Of a stretch of 64,000 nucleotides of DNA, positions 46,848-59,425 are shown in pieces (within the stretch, counting starts at the first letter, position 1; each line of letters opens with the position of its first letter). The position numbers were made by a program, and so were the translations under genes. Below the pieces are notes generated by a model. That model worked only from the letters and a program-made list of their open reading frames with translations, ran no database searches and had not been told where the DNA came from. The DNA comes from Linum tenue (taxonomy: Eukaryota; Streptophyta; Magnoliopsida; Malpighiales; Linaceae): positions 26,019,608 to 26,083,607 of the forward strand of contig CAMGYJ010000010.1 in assembly GCA_946122785.1 (NCBI GenBank), given 5' to 3'.

Positions 46848-47329
46848 TCAATACGACTATATCTAGAATTCAACACATAGATATTTATATTCTATCATAA
46901 CACTAAACAAACCTAATAAATCATGAATTTACAAATATACGATCACTCCTACTATGAATTCAAAATATTGATCCTAAAACATACATTAATTCATAAGACA
47001 AAGTACAATACTATCAAAATTGTCAATATCCGACTCTGACACAACTAATAAGCTATGAATAACTAACATAATGTTGTTAACAAGAGGGAAAAGTGTAAGA
47101 GTGAAGAGCAAAATGAGGAAAATAATTTTTTGTTTGGTTTTGGTGGCCACTCAATTACATTTTAGGTGTTTATTTTTTTTATTTTTTATTTGAATTATTT
47201 ATACTTCCTTAAATTGTCATGTTACAATATGATCCCTATATATATATATGTGAAGAATACTTTTAGTAAAACAGCAGAAATGATATGGAACGGATAAGCC
47301 TAAAATCAAACCCACTTCATCCCCATAAG
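46848..47329. other. No gene seen; AT-rich spacer
   Basis: Original target DNA of the Athila-like insertion up to the LINE; AT-rich, with a (TA)n run at about 47239. Confidence 0.45.
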
Positions 47330-50280
47330 AATTTTCTAGCTTTATTGGGTCGGAGCCGGAGATGAACAGATCACTTCTTATACCACTAAGAGATGACGAA
47401 GTAAAGGATGCTCTGGACCAAATGGGTCCAAACAAAGCTCCAGGTCCTGACGACTTCGCTGCGGGCTTCTTTCAAAAAAATTGGGGGCTGGTGGGTTCTA
47501 AATTAATAAAGGCTGTCCAGAATTTCTTTTCTAATGGTGAGCTTCCCCTGGAATCAAACCATACTCTTATTGCACTTATCCTCAAGTTAAAAACACCCTC
47601 CAGTGCTAGAGATTTTCGGCCTATAAGCCTCTGTTGTGTGATTTATAAAGTTATTTCAAAGGTTTTGGCAAATAGGCTAAAAGGGATCTTGAATGAAATC
47701 ATTTTGGAAGAGCAAAGCGCCTTTGTGCCTGGTAGAAGTATAACTGATAATGTAATTGTGGCTTTTGAATGCTTCCAGTTTATGAAACAAAGGGACCGCG
47801 GAAAAGATGGTTTTTTTGCAGCAAAGCTCGATATGGCCAAGGCCTACGATCGAGTGGAGTGGTGTTTCCTTGAGAATGCTATGGGAAAGCTGGGTTTTGA
47901 GCAGAGGTGGATTAATCTCATCATGAAATGTGTTACGACGGTCTCCTACTTGTGTTAGTAAACGGACACAAGACTGAAGTTTTCAAACCTACGAGGGGTC
48001 TCAGACAAGGGGACCCTTTATCCCCCTACTTGTTTCTGATTTGTGCAGAAGGCTTGTCAGCTATGATTAAAAAGGCAGAGGCAGAAGGGAATTTACATGG
48101 GGTTCAAGTTCGAAAAAAGGCTCCATCGGTCTCCCATCTATTGTTCGCGGATGACAGTATCATATTTGGAAAGGCAACCCTAAAGGACTGCGACAAACTG
48201 AAAGAAATCTTAAAAGTCTACTCGCAGGAGTCTGGTCAATTGGTAAATTTCGACAAATCGGAGGTGTCATTCAGTAATAATGTTAGATGCAGCAGGAGGT
48301 TGGAGATTTGTGGGACGCTCGGCATCAGAGAAGTGGCAAAATTCCCTAAATACTTGGGACTCCCAACGGTGATCAGCAGATCCAAGAAAGCAATTTTTGT
48401 TGATATCAAGGAAAGGGTGAGAAAGAAGCTCAAGGATTGGAAAAACAGAACCATGTCACAAGCAGGGAAAGAGATTCTGATTAAAGCAGTGGCTCAAGCT
48501 CAATTCTTATACCCTATGTCGGTTTTTTCTGCTTCCGGATGGCATTATTCAGGAAATTCAAGGTCTGATTGCTAATTTTTGGTGGGGTCAGAAGGGAAAA
48601 GAAACCAAAATCAAGTGGATTTCTTGGGATGAACTCTGTGATGGAAAGGAGGAGGGGGGAATGGGATTCCGCGACCTGAAGGTTTTCAATTTAGCTATGT
48701 TGGGGAAACAGGTGTGGAATTTGAGATTAAGGCCTCAATCTCTCATGGCAAAAGTGCTTAAAGCTCGGTACTTCCCTAAAAGTGACATTTTTGGAGCTAA
48801 GCTGGGTTATCGCCCTAGTTATATATGGAAGAGTATATGGACAGCAAAGGAGACTATTGTGGATGGATTTAGATGGAAGGTGGGGAACGGGAAGTCGATT
48901 AGGATTTGGGAGGATGAGTGGATTCCTGGTAAATCCTTTTACTGCCCTGATCCTATTCCTGGAAACGAGTACCCGGATGACTTGGTTAGTTCAATTATTG
49001 ATCAAAACCAGGGGGTGTGGGATAATCAGAAAATTGGGAGACTCTTTTCTGCTCAAGACCAGGTGTTGATCTCTAAGATTCCCCTATGCTCTCCTCCGAA
49101 AGAGGATTCTCGGATTTGGAAGGACTCTGAATCGGGTTCCTATAGTGTCAAGTCAGCCTATTTCTGGATTCGCAACAAGCAGCAAAGCAAAATCGATCGT
49201 GCTCATAGTTCGGGGGAGGATTGTTCTGAGCTCTGGCAAAATCTATGGAGTCTACCCACACAACCGAAAGTGAAAATTTTTCTCTGGAAAGTTTGCAGGA
49301 ACATCTTACCAGTTGGGGTGAACGTGTCGGACTGGGTGGAAACGGCTGAAGACGAATGTCCATTCTTCTCCCTTAGGGAGACCCAGATGCATGCTCTCAG
49401 GGACTGCGCTTGGATTCGGCGGCAATGGCAGGGCTGTGTAGTGGAAGATGCCTATAAGTTAGGGGAAAATCGAACACCTATGAAGTGGTTGAAAGAGGTA
49501 TGGAAAGTATGCAGCACTGAACAAATTCAGAAATTTACCTCAATCCTTTGGTTCCTCTGGAAAGAAAGATGTAACCAGAAGTACAACAACAACAAGCTCG
49601 AGGAAGGCGATATTATCCCCCGGGCGCTGTCGTGGATTGAATCCTATCTCGCGGCCCAAGATCTCTCTCGAGGTCCTTCAGTCCTTGAGGCGCCGACAAA
49701 TGATTCTCAGCTCCATCAATGGAACCCTCCTCCTGTAGGTGCTATTAAGCTCAATTCGGATGCTGGGGTTTTTAAGAACGGGGGTGTGGGTTTCGGCTGC
49801 GTTTTCAGAGATTGGAGGGGAGCTTTTGTGGGAGCGACGATGAAGAAGGCAAAAGGAGCATGCAGCCCGATTGAGGCTGAGGCTAGGGCGTTGGTGATGG
49901 GACTGGTTGAAGCAAATCGGAAGAATTTGAGCCCCTTAATTGTCGAATCTGATTGTCAAGTGCTCATCAACAAACTGAGGAGGAAGGAAGAGGATTTCAC
50001 TGAACTGGGAAGTTGGTGCGATGAGATTCTGAGGTTGGCAAAGGTGAACGAAGGACTGTCTGGAACTCGAATATCTTGGTCGTTCGCGAGTAGAAGAAAG
50101 AACAGGGTTGCCCATTGGTTGGCCCACTCGGGGTCGGTTTGGGATTGTCAAGTGGTTTGGACCGATAGTCCACCACTATCTCTGCTTGCTATGCTAGAAG
50201 AAGATTTGGGCCGTGGCCCATGTAACAGAGACTGATCTTTGATCTATGAAATGAATACAGGTTCCCATAAAAAAAAAAAA
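47330..50280 (+). mobile_element. 5'-truncated L1-type LINE with poly(A) tail
   Basis: It retains ORF2 from just before the reverse transcriptase to a 12-A tail (50269-50280). ORF1 and the endonuclease are missing. Two frame changes split the coding sequence. No target duplication of the tail-side TATTTTGACACCAAC was found near the 5' end. Confidence 0.85.
47362..50235 (+). pseudogene. L1 ORF2 remnant: reverse transcriptase, zinc-finger-like region, RNase H
   Basis: Three pieces: 47362-47958, 47928-48575 and 48661-50235. Reverse transcriptase motifs in order: NKAPGPDDFAAGFF, FRPISLCCVIYKVI, QSAFVPGRSITDNV, AKLDMAKAYDRVEW (catalytic Asp), RGLRQGDPLSPYLF and LFADDSIIF (catalytic FADD). The zinc-knuckle-like part has CPFFSLRETQMHALRDC, where the second Cys of the usual CPxC has become Phe/Ser. 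RNase H: LNSDAG, IEAEARALVMG, VESDCQVL, RRKNRVAHWLAH. The second break lies in a T6 run (48523-48528); the region 48530-48660 reads on in the third frame (LPDGIIQEIQGLIANFWWG). No nonsense codon was noticed inside the correct frames. Confidence 0.85.
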
Positions 50281-50818
50281 TATTTTGACACCAACAAATT
50301 ACAAACCTTCAAAATGCAACATAACCGTCATATATAACGAAATTATCATTCAGTTTATTTGTCCATGGAAAATGCCTTAGCTAGTGAGATTGTTTCTTCG
50401 CTATCAAGGCATTCAACTCAGCACAGGATCCATTTATTATTTATTGGTGTAATTTTCTCTCCTATGTGTAGTTTCTGGTTGTGTTGGTTGCTACGAGCAA
50501 TTGAGATAGTAGCATCCACAATGCATAGTGAGATTTGTAAAGAAGTCGTTAGAACTGGGTTGTCATTGAGATCATGTGTTTAAATTCTCACGATTCTAGA
50601 AATATTAATTCTTGTCTTTAAAGCAAAAAATATGACGGATTTTTACAAACTTCAAACTTCATGAGTTGAATTTCGTTTGAGACAATATTCATATATGACA
50701 AAATTGTATCTCAAGCTACCATGAGTTGGCCAAAGAAGAGCTTGATTTTGAACTTAGAGCGGGATGAACGTTTGTGATATACTCTCAACCAACACACCCT
50801 GATTAGGAATGTTTCTTT
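50281..50818. other. No gene seen
   Basis: AT-rich. A SINE-like phrase (GGGTTGTCATTGAGATCATG then TGTTTAAATTCTC) at 50555-50590 resembles a box B but has no clear box A. Confidence 0.35.
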
Positions 50819-50827
50819 TATTAGAAA

Positions 50828-52105
50828 AGCAAAATACACTTGTATAGCCAAAACTTTCACGTTTGTGCTACTTATAGCCACTTTTGACGAAATACTACTT
50901 ATAGCCACTTACGTCCAATTCTTTAACGGTGTCCACTAACATGCTGATTGGACTAACAGAAAGGCTGATGTGGCGACACAGGTGGAATTAACCAAAAAAT
51001 AAAAAATAAAATAAAATTGTAATTTCTTTAAACAAAAATAATCAAAACAAATCCTCTCCTTCGCATGTGCCTCTGTAAGAACTCGAGAAGATCCGCCATT
51101 AATGACGGACCACAGCAAGCAAGGAAAAATACGAAGAAGAAAATGGACCAAAAAGACGCAAAGTACACTCTCCGATCAAAACCCCCAAACCTTACAATTT
51201 TCCCCCTGCAAAAAAACCCTCATTCACCATAGCCAGCCATGGGCTTGAAGCACCACAATTCCTCTTCTTCCCTCACCTCCCCACCCAACCCTTCTCCGAC
51301 GACCTCAGCTACGCAAACTTCCCCTGGAACAAGCTTCTTACCTGAAACCCCGTAGACCCGGACATTGCCGTCATCATTCATCACCGCCATACAAATCGTC
51401 GTTCCTTTCCAATCGTCGTCCCCAGCCGCCATTGCTCCAGATCGAACTTCCCCACCAGATCTTCAAGAAATCAACTAGTGCCGGCAAGCAACGCCATCTC
51501 CCCTCACCGCAGTGCCCTAGTTCCAATCGCCTCCTTCAATTTGCTCATCTGTCACTCTTCCCTTTGCCGCCGCTCCTCCTTCTCTTTTGATCCAAACCAG
51601 TGACAGATAGCAGAAGGCGAAATCGATGTCGAGAATAATGACAATTTTTTGGCGGCTGACCTTCAACGATATGCATCGCTTCTCGTAGTCGGCCCCCAAT
51701 TGATCTCCATCTTACCACCGGCACAACAACGGATGCTGCTGCGACAGAGTCGGAAAGGTGAAGAGGATTCGTGGGGAAGATGGGTCGTGCGAAGCAGATG
51801 GCTAAATGAGTGTAAATAAAAATTTATTTTTTTATTCATTAATTTATGATGAGTAAATATTAAATAATAGAAATATGTGACGTGTCAATATTTGATTATT
51901 TGGCGCTGATGTGTCCGCTGAGTTGACATATAGTCAGCGAATCGTCGAATAAGTTAAATGTGTTATTAAAACCGTTAAAGTTTGTAACGGAAATGGCTAT
52001 ATTTGGCACGAAAGTTTTAAAATTCTGGCTACAAGTGGTATTTCGCCCAAAGTGGCTATAAGTGGCACAAACGTGAAAGTTTTGACTATACAAGTGTATT
52101 TTGCC
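50828..52105. mobile_element. MULE-type element, 9-bp TSD with one mismatch
   Basis: Ends AGCAAAATACACTTGTATAG and, inverted, GGCAAAATACACTTGTATAG; TATTAGAAA at 50819-50827 and TATTAAAAA at 52106-52114. Subterminal DNA matches 24153-25741 (TATAGCCA...CTTTCACGTTTGTG). The interior 51060-51790 is gene-like (minus-strand frame 51432-51220) but unrelated by eye to the cargo of the other copies. No transposase. Confidence 0.8.
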
Positions 52106-52179
52106 TATTAAAAATTATTATATAATATCGTTCATTATGATCCTAAATCTGTCTCACCAATATATATCCACACCTTCTC

Positions 52180-52249
52180 GTTATGAATTACGTATTGAAC
52201 TACGTACTACAATCGTTATGAATTACGTATTGAACTACGTACTACAATC
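52180..52249. repeat. Perfect 35-bp tandem duplication
   Basis: The unit starting GTTATGAATTACGTATTGAA is repeated exactly (52180-52214 and 52215-52249). Confidence 0.95.
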
Positions 52250-54508
52250 AAGCATGAAACCATTTGGATAACATTAGACAGAAGCGATCCTTTTTACCAA
52301 ATAATGCAAATAACACACGTAACGTAACAGACACCGAAGCTTAGAGGCTAGCTGCGATGCTGATCCACTTGATTGCCCACATAATTGATTCAGCCAGGTT
52401 AATGCTTTGCTTGTGATGGGAAGATCAGGTAATCAGGTTCGCAAGTCTGTCAAGTAACTACTCTTATTTTCACTAAAAAAAGCTACCCTTATGTTATTTT
52501 TATGCATCAACTAACACCGATCTCAATATATTTTGTACTTGTAATTCAAAATGTATTTTTTACGGCTAACACATATGCATATTCAAGACCGTACACGTAT
52601 TCTTCACAACACATGCTAACAATATTCGCAATATATATTCAATGAGATTATTCACAGTTGCTACTCAACAAGTGCTAAGTGTATTTATAACATGTATTAA
52701 GCATATTTACAATGGATACGCCAAGTATATTGTACGAATATGTCAAGTGCATTGTCTGGTTATGTCAAATAATGTGTTGTGTGCATAATTTGGTGTATAC
52801 ATCCACAAAATTTTGTTAAATATGCCCAAAAGGCAAAAACATACCAAGATGGATAAAAAAAAATGATTAATTAAAGGTAGCTTCTTCAGTATTTTTTTTG
52901 GTATCTTAAGTACTTTCTTATGATCACACTTAATCTGTGACGATGTGGTGCTTGTTAATACATATATGCACGTTTTATAATTAAGAAAACATCATTCATT
53001 CGCAATATATATGTGGTGGATAATTCATTGCTAAAAATAAAAATTCTGGTGGAGAATCACTAGAGAGAGATATGAACTGGAGCTTAATTGCTACCACCAC
53101 TTTGATTATAGGCTCTGATTGTTACACGACTGAGCTAAACCGCCAACCCAAGCTAACTAGCTATCCCTGACAAGGATTGCTTTTCTTCATCAACAGGCTT
53201 CTTTTTGTAAGTTGAATGTTGAATAATGACTATAATAATTCAGTTACAGTGTCAAACGAAATTTCCTTCTACCTAAATAGATATGCTGTTTGGTTATTGA
53301 TTAGCTATCCCTTTCAAAATGGCCACCAGGGACTCATCTAGAGAGAAGAAGATTATTGAAAACTATTAAGGGCAGTTGTGCTCATTTATACGAAAAGAAA
53401 TATGCATATAAATGGCCGACCTAGAAAACACCCATCTTACCTACTTTCTTATTGCATCGATCATCATGCATAATTTCTTATCCCTTTTCCGAATCAACTT
53501 GCTATATATATTTTTTTAAACAACTCATCAACAGTTTACTACTGATGAGTAGTGCCCTTCTCTTTCTGTGCCATAACGAGACAATTATCATCGTGACTTG
53601 TAAATGACGTCAACGATTCGGTTTACACCATACAGGTAGATTGATTCGAATTTCACGAACTTTTAGAAAGTTGAGAAAAAACGAGTTGAATAAAAATCAA
53701 ATTAACCTAATCAGATGAATACAAGAAAATACACCATTATATGAGTATGGCATGATTTTCTATTGTCGATCGGGTCCTGTAACAGTTTCTTATCGAGCTA
53801 GACCTTGATCTTAATTCTCAACTCTAGAGAATTGCTATAAATACACAGCAAAAATCTGAGTTATGAGTAGTTCCTGACATGCATAATCAAGTTGATAATC
53901 TTCATAGTTTAAGCATGAGAACCAAGAAATTAATCAGAAAGCTTACCTTCAAAAAATTCATAATGAAAGTCTAGTTAGATAGAGAGAGAGAGATGAATAA
54001 TCAAGGAGTGGAAGAGGAGGATATTGACGCGGCTCAATCAAAATCACATGGCTAATGAATTAACATCATATATCATCGGTGGTAATAACAGTTGAGCTAG
54101 CCATGCCTTTAAGATTGAGGCGCGCCAATACCTTCATCATCATCATCATGATTAATCATTGGGGTACACATAGCGAAAGGTCAGCCATGTCCTCCCATGT
54201 TCCACCACTGCTGCCCGCCGTCGTCGCCGCCGGCCGGTAGGAACTCCATCGGAAAATCGTTGTTGAGTCTGACATACTGATCAATAAGAGGAGAATAAAG
54301 AAAGAGAAAACGGGGGAAGGAGTGGGAGAGAAGGGAGCGCATATTATTGTGGGTTTGGTTGGGTTGGGTGGGTTGGAGTGGAGGAGCTATCTGGAAGATC
54401 CCCACTTTTGTTTTGGTTTAGTTGACGGATATTGTGGTAGTTGAATATCTTAGCTCCAAGTAGTTAGCCGATTAATATATCTAATAATGCCACTTGAGAT
54501 TACTTGTG
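52250..54508. other. No recognised gene
   Basis: AT-rich spacer. A minus-strand frame at 54405-54181 ends in DFPMEFLPAGGDDGGQQWW and looks like the last exon of something after an acceptor GATCAG at about 54275. I do not recognise it, and no upstream exon follows before the MULE. (GA)n run at 53985-53998. Confidence 0.35.
53062..53140 (-). mobile_element. Possible tRNA-derived SINE head
   Basis: On the minus strand TTTAGCTCAGTCGTG (box A-like, 53124-53138) is followed after about 42 bp by CCAGTTCATATCTC (box B-like). It has a plausible polymerase III promoter but no cloverleaf or tail. Confidence 0.3.
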
Positions 54509-54517
54509 TTATTTATA

Positions 54518-54950
54518 TGAATCGCTATTTGTCGCCCGTCGTTTTACTATTTGCCGCCCATAGTTAGGACGGAAAAGACAAAATTGCCCCTAGCCCTAAC
54601 CCTATCTATCCACCCCTCCCACCCCACCCCTCCCTGCCTGCCGCTGCAACTTCCCCCAGCCCACCCCTCTGCCGAGACCTTCCCCCAGCCCACCCCTCTT
54701 TCCCCAGCCGGCAAACCTTCCCCCATCCGAGCCGGCCGCCTTCCCCCTCCTCAAGCCGCCGCCGCCGCCGACTTCCCCCTCTGCTCGCAGTCGCCGCCGA
54801 GGAGAAGCTGAAGCCGCCGCTGTTCCAGTCGTCGGCGTCGAGGTATTTTTTTTTTTTTAATACTGTCTCGGCCCCGTCCGCCTGGTCGGAGCGGACCCCG
54901 TCCGCCCGGTCTGGTCGGACCGGTCTGGTCGGGCCGGTTGATTGAGTTTC
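54518..54950. repeat. Left terminal region of the PMD-MULE
   Basis: Terminal repeat with two CTATTTGYCGCCC words, then a CCCCTCC/CCGCC-rich stretch (54600-54840), a T tract, and CCGGTCTGGTCGGACCGG-like words at 54895-54945. Low-complexity frames here are not genes. Confidence 0.6.
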
Positions 54951-55455
54951 TGATTCGGTTTGAATGGTTCGGTTTAAAGAAATATTTATTAGATTTATTT
55001 TAAATACAATTTTTAGTATATTAATTAGTTTAATATTGATAGTTGATTAATTTGTATATAATTATAATTGTTAATTAATTATATAATGCGTTAGTTTATT
55101 AATTGGGTAAGTTGAAATAATTATAATTATTAATTAATTATATAATGTGTTAGTTGGGTAAGTTGAAATAATTATTTGAATAACTATCTAGTTAAATTAA
55201 TTAGTAATTGATAAATTAATTAGATAACCAAGTTGTATGTATCATAATTAGTAATTGATAAATTATGACTATGAAGAAATTGCTAATCTAATAATTTATT
55301 ATAATAGATTAATTAAATTAAGTAGATAACATCAAACGAAATATTAAGTAGATAACAAATTGTATGTATCATAATTACTCTATGAACAACAAGTAATTGC
55401 TCAACAAATAATTTCCAATAAGATATTAATAGAAAATTATTGTCTATGTTTAGAA

Positions 55456-57581
55456 ATGGCGTCATCTGGTAATTCTGGAGGATCACGTAGTTCTGGAGGA
55501 CCAGGAAAGAGATTGAAAAGATTCCTTGGGCGTAACATTAGCGCTAGTGCGAGAAATAAGGACCCAAATGATAGAGATGAGCCACAGCCACAGCCTCAGC
55601 CACAGCCACAGGTGACACCGATGAGATATAGGGCAGACGGTTTCCCTGAGTTTGATTTTCGGATGCCTAGTATGGGTGGTAGTGGAGCTGGTCCCGGTAT
55701 TGATCATCATACTTCATCGTTTGAGCCTTCAGACGAGATTGACGACGAGTCGGAGGAGTATGAGTCGGATGCTGTTGAGACACGTATTCCACGAGTCAGT
55801 CCGATCAGAGACAGAGGTGCCCCCAGCGTTGCGTCACCTGTCGTTACTGGGGTTCATGCTGTTACTGGGATCTATAGAGACCATGCGAGGCGTTTTTATA
55901 GAGCTCTACAGCCTGGTGAGGGCCAGAGTTCTACTGCTGATGTAGGAGAGGCCTGGGAGCCTAGAGGACCGTGTCCTGGAGGGCCGAGCGACCCGAGTTT
56001 GCTCTGTAGCTTTCTTGGGCATGTTGCCCACCGTCTGTACACGGGAGAGGCTGATAGAGGGGTGATCACTTGCTACGACAGGAGTGCGACCCTTTGTCAC
56101 GTTCTCGGCGGTTATCAGATAGCAGATGATAACGCTAGGACTACCGTAGAGACATCGGGCCTTGCTCACCTCGTTGATATCACCTTCCAGAGCGAGTTGG
56201 ACCCTGCTCTCATCTCGGCATTTGTGGAGAGGTGGCAGCAGGATACTAACACCTTCCACATGCCGTTTGGAGAGATGACGATCCTCCTTCACGACGTGGC
56301 ACACATTCTTGGGCTTGCGGTTGACGGAGAGGCGATGGTAGTGGATCCGAGGCAGTTGGAGAAGTTTGCACTGGAGGCTGACATCCGAGCACTACTGGGA
56401 TTAGATCGTGACGAGGATGAGTACGGGGCGCAGGTTGGCGAGGTTGCTAGTCTGTCTAGGTGGTACAGAGGATTTGGTTTGTCGGGTGTGGGAGCTTTGA
56501 CTCATTTGCAGCAGTCTGGTCCGCCAGCTAGAGAGGCTCAGTGCTACCTTCTTTTGCTGCTTGGGTCCACACTGTTCGTAGATAAGAGTAAGGACCGCGT
56601 TTCTGCTGTTGTGAACTTGTTTGTGAAGAGGCCGGATATGCTAGGAGAGTATGCGTGGGGGGCTGGAGCACTTGCTTATCTGTACAGGCAGCTTGGTATT
56701 GCCTCCCGGGCGGAGGCTAAGGGAGTGTCGGGTTGTCTGACTTTACTACAGTGTTGGATTTACGACCACTTTCCTACTTTGAGGCCTACTCGGTTGGAGC
56801 CACGAGAGCTGGAGCGGGGGCAGGCAGGAGCATTCAGGTGGCGCGGTACAGCACCCCGGTCGAGTAAGAGGAGGGATGCAGAGATGCTGGCTTATTATCG
56901 GCAGGCGATTGATAGTTTGACCCCTCAGTCAGTTAGTTGGACTCCATATGGTCGTAGTCCTCATCTGACGGTGAGACGTACCTTGTATCAGGGCCTGCTC
57001 AGATTTGCAGAGATAGCATAATATTATGATCCCACTAGGTGCCTCCGACAGTTAGGCTACGTGCAGGGAGTACCGTATCCACCGGAGCGTCCGCTTGTTG
57101 TGCGTCGACCTGCTTCCACGCTTGGATACTCTCTTAGCTACCATTCTGTCTATGATTCGTATTGGAACAACTTGGGGGCGCATAGTGTGCATCTGGACGT
57201 TTTTTCTACTCCGATACGACGTAGGCCATGGGAGTTTGCTGAGAATTACATGTCGTGGTACATTAGGCACTCGCACCCACATATACTGAGTGACAGCCGA
57301 CCTGTTGATGACATCTCGGATGCTGATACGGTTAGTACAATTATATTTTAAATTATTTGTATTAAATTATTTGTAACTAATATGTATTTAAATTGTATGG
57401 TTTTTTATTACAGTTGTCACGCGAGATGTGGGTTGAGATATCTCCCGTGATGGATGCTGCACAGGGTAGTAGGGAGGAGTGGATGGCTAGCGCCAACGAG
57501 TACTACGACTTATGTCATGGAGTTGGGAACATGTGGCCCGAGTTTAGGAGGAAGTCGGATTTTCTACCACCTCCACAGTAG
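55456..57581 (+). pseudogene. Plant mobile domain (PMD, MAIN-like) protein with one nonsense codon
   Basis: PMD proteins are found in transposons and in host MAIN/MAIL1 proteins that support silencing and genome stability. Exon 1 is 55456-57330 (625 codons). It begins MASSGNSGGSRSSGG, has a Gln-Pro repeat near residue 45, and carries the PMD core near 260-290 (TNTFHMPFGEMTILLHDVAH, ILGLAVDGEAM). A TAA at 57019-57021 interrupts it; the same frame resumes at once with YYDPTRCLRQLGYV and runs on to the donor GTTAGT at 57331. After an 83-bp intron, exon 2 (57414-57581, 56 codons) joins in phase 0 and ends in PEFRRKSDFLPPPQ. Apart from that one codon the gene is intact, about 680 codons. It runs toward the transposase gene. 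Confidence 0.85.
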
Positions 57582-57639
57582 TTGTATGATTATTATGTCA
57601 TATGTATGAGTGTTATTTGTTGTTTTTAGACGAGTTGAC

Positions 57640-58760
57640 TTATGTGGTGTTCAGTTGCTTATTTGTTGTTTTGGGACTATGACTTATGTTATTTGTGTAC
57701 TTCTTCTGCACATTGGTGTTGATGTGCCAAACACATAGCAAATGCGGGGTGCGGGGGAAGACCACAGGAACCGTAGCAAGTAGTCCACCTTCGTGGTCGG
57801 TGACGATGACAGAGGGCACGCGAGGATGGAGCAATTGTTGTATGCACTGCAACAGCCACAAATACGACTCTTTTGTCTCATCCTTCATGAGAGCACAACA
57901 AATGTTGAAATTCTTCCCAACTGGAGTTGCACCTACGACCTCCACCCACGGCCATTTATATGCATTGGTCTTATACGTTGAGTCGATCAGAATCACGTAC
58001 GGCCAAGCCTTCAACATCTGGATGGAAGTTGGATGGGCAAAGAAAAGATGTGTCAGCACGTCGTCATCGTCCTTCATAACTTCTGTATGATAATTCTCAC
58101 GTTCAGCTTGTAGCAACGCATACTGCACTGCATTCATCTCGCCCACTCTTCTTTCCTAGACTTGGACCCGAGGTTATACATCTGCCTTTGGGTGTGATGC
58201 CCTTTGTCACCCTTCTGCTTGTTTATTGTCTGCTTCTGTTGCGACGGAGGTACCCCAGCATCTCTCATCTGCCTAAGAGATTCTTTATCCTCCTGACTCA
58301 ATTTATTCATTTGACTGTGGCACTCGGGATAAAGCATTTTCTCATGACTGTGATACCCTCGCCTTAAACCGGTTCCTTGCTCCGCGACTCCTTGTATCTC
58401 CCAGAATGTAGGTCCATCAAGAGCATCTGGATTAACCAGTAGTTCTTTGATTTTAATCTTGAACATGCATCCCGCTCCTTTTGAACTTGTATTGCCACGA
58501 CTCTCTTTTGAAGGATCCGGCTTGTATGACTTCCTCTCCCTACTGCATCTGTCGCAATACATATAACAGATACCCAATGATCTTTCGTTGCCCAACTCAC
58601 GTGGCTTCATCGATCCCTTAGTTAGAAAGAAACCAAGAGACATCGCGATGTTTTTGGTCACTGTTACAGCATCTTCGAAATTGGCATATCGGACGCCATT
58701 GAGAAAATGGTCTGTGTAATCACCAATTAGTTCAACATTGTCAGCCATGTCCACCTGCAA
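57640..58760 (-). pseudogene. MULE transposase, truncated and frameshifted
   Basis: Minus strand. The N-terminal part (58749-58134) has a FAR1/WRKY-like zinc-cluster arrangement (CYMYCDRCSRERKSY, GCMFKIKIKELL, HSHE) and then MRDAGVPPSQ, the usual start of the MULE linker. After a frame change near 58140, the catalytic domain reads VILIDSTYKTNAYKWPWVEV (first Asp), VIVTDHEGGLL (second Asp) and LLCVWHINTN (CxxH). The frame ends soon afterwards at 57640, so the part with the third catalytic residue and the SWIM zinc finger is missing. Its 3' end abuts the 3' end of the PMD gene (59 bp apart). Not functional as read. Confidence 0.85.
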
Positions 58761-58769
58761 TTATGATTT

Positions 58770-59381
58770 TGACTCTCGTTAGAAATGTACAAATTATATG
58801 ATTCTACAAAATTAAACTAAATGCAATAATTTAATTAAGTCTAAAAAATACAGATAATTTAAATATAAATTATTAAACCAAATTAGCTCTACGATTTAAA
58901 TCTAAACACAATAAAACTAATTTGCGCTACAACAAAACACAATCACTTAATTAAACTAATTGTGCTTTAATTGACTCTGCAAAATTAAACTAAATGCAAT
59001 AATTTAATTAACTCTAAAAAATAATGATAATTTGACGATAAGAAAATTATTTTAATATAAATTATTAAACATCTTTAGCTCTACGAATTATATCTAAACA
59101 CAATAAACTAATTAGCGCTACAACAAAACACAATCGCTTAATTAAACTAATTGTGCTTCAATTGACTCTACAAAATTAAACTACATGCAATAATTTGATT
59201 AACTCTACAAAATAACGATAATTTGACAGTAAGAAACTAATTAGCGCTACAACAAAATACGATTCGCTTAATTCAAACTACAAAGGAATTTAACTATGTA
59301 AAATAGAAATAAAAGCAATAAATTATAAATTATTAGCTCTAGAAATAAAATAGAAAAAAATACAACACTGTTATGCAACCG
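58770..59381. other. AT-rich internal region of the PMD-MULE
   Basis: Near-tandem phrases such as CTAAATGCAATAATTTAATTA recur at about 58816, 58992 and 59182, spaced about 180 bp, so this is an imperfect direct repeat upstream of the transposase. No gene. Confidence 0.5.
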
Positions 59382-59425
59382 GTCGTCGCTCGCCGGCGTC
59401 GGACCCCGTCCGCTCGCAGGCGTCG

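Noticed and set aside
54181..54405. Small minus-strand protein ending in WWNMGGHG
   Set aside because: Possibly a last exon, but no upstream exon or known family could be recognised; kept only as a note.
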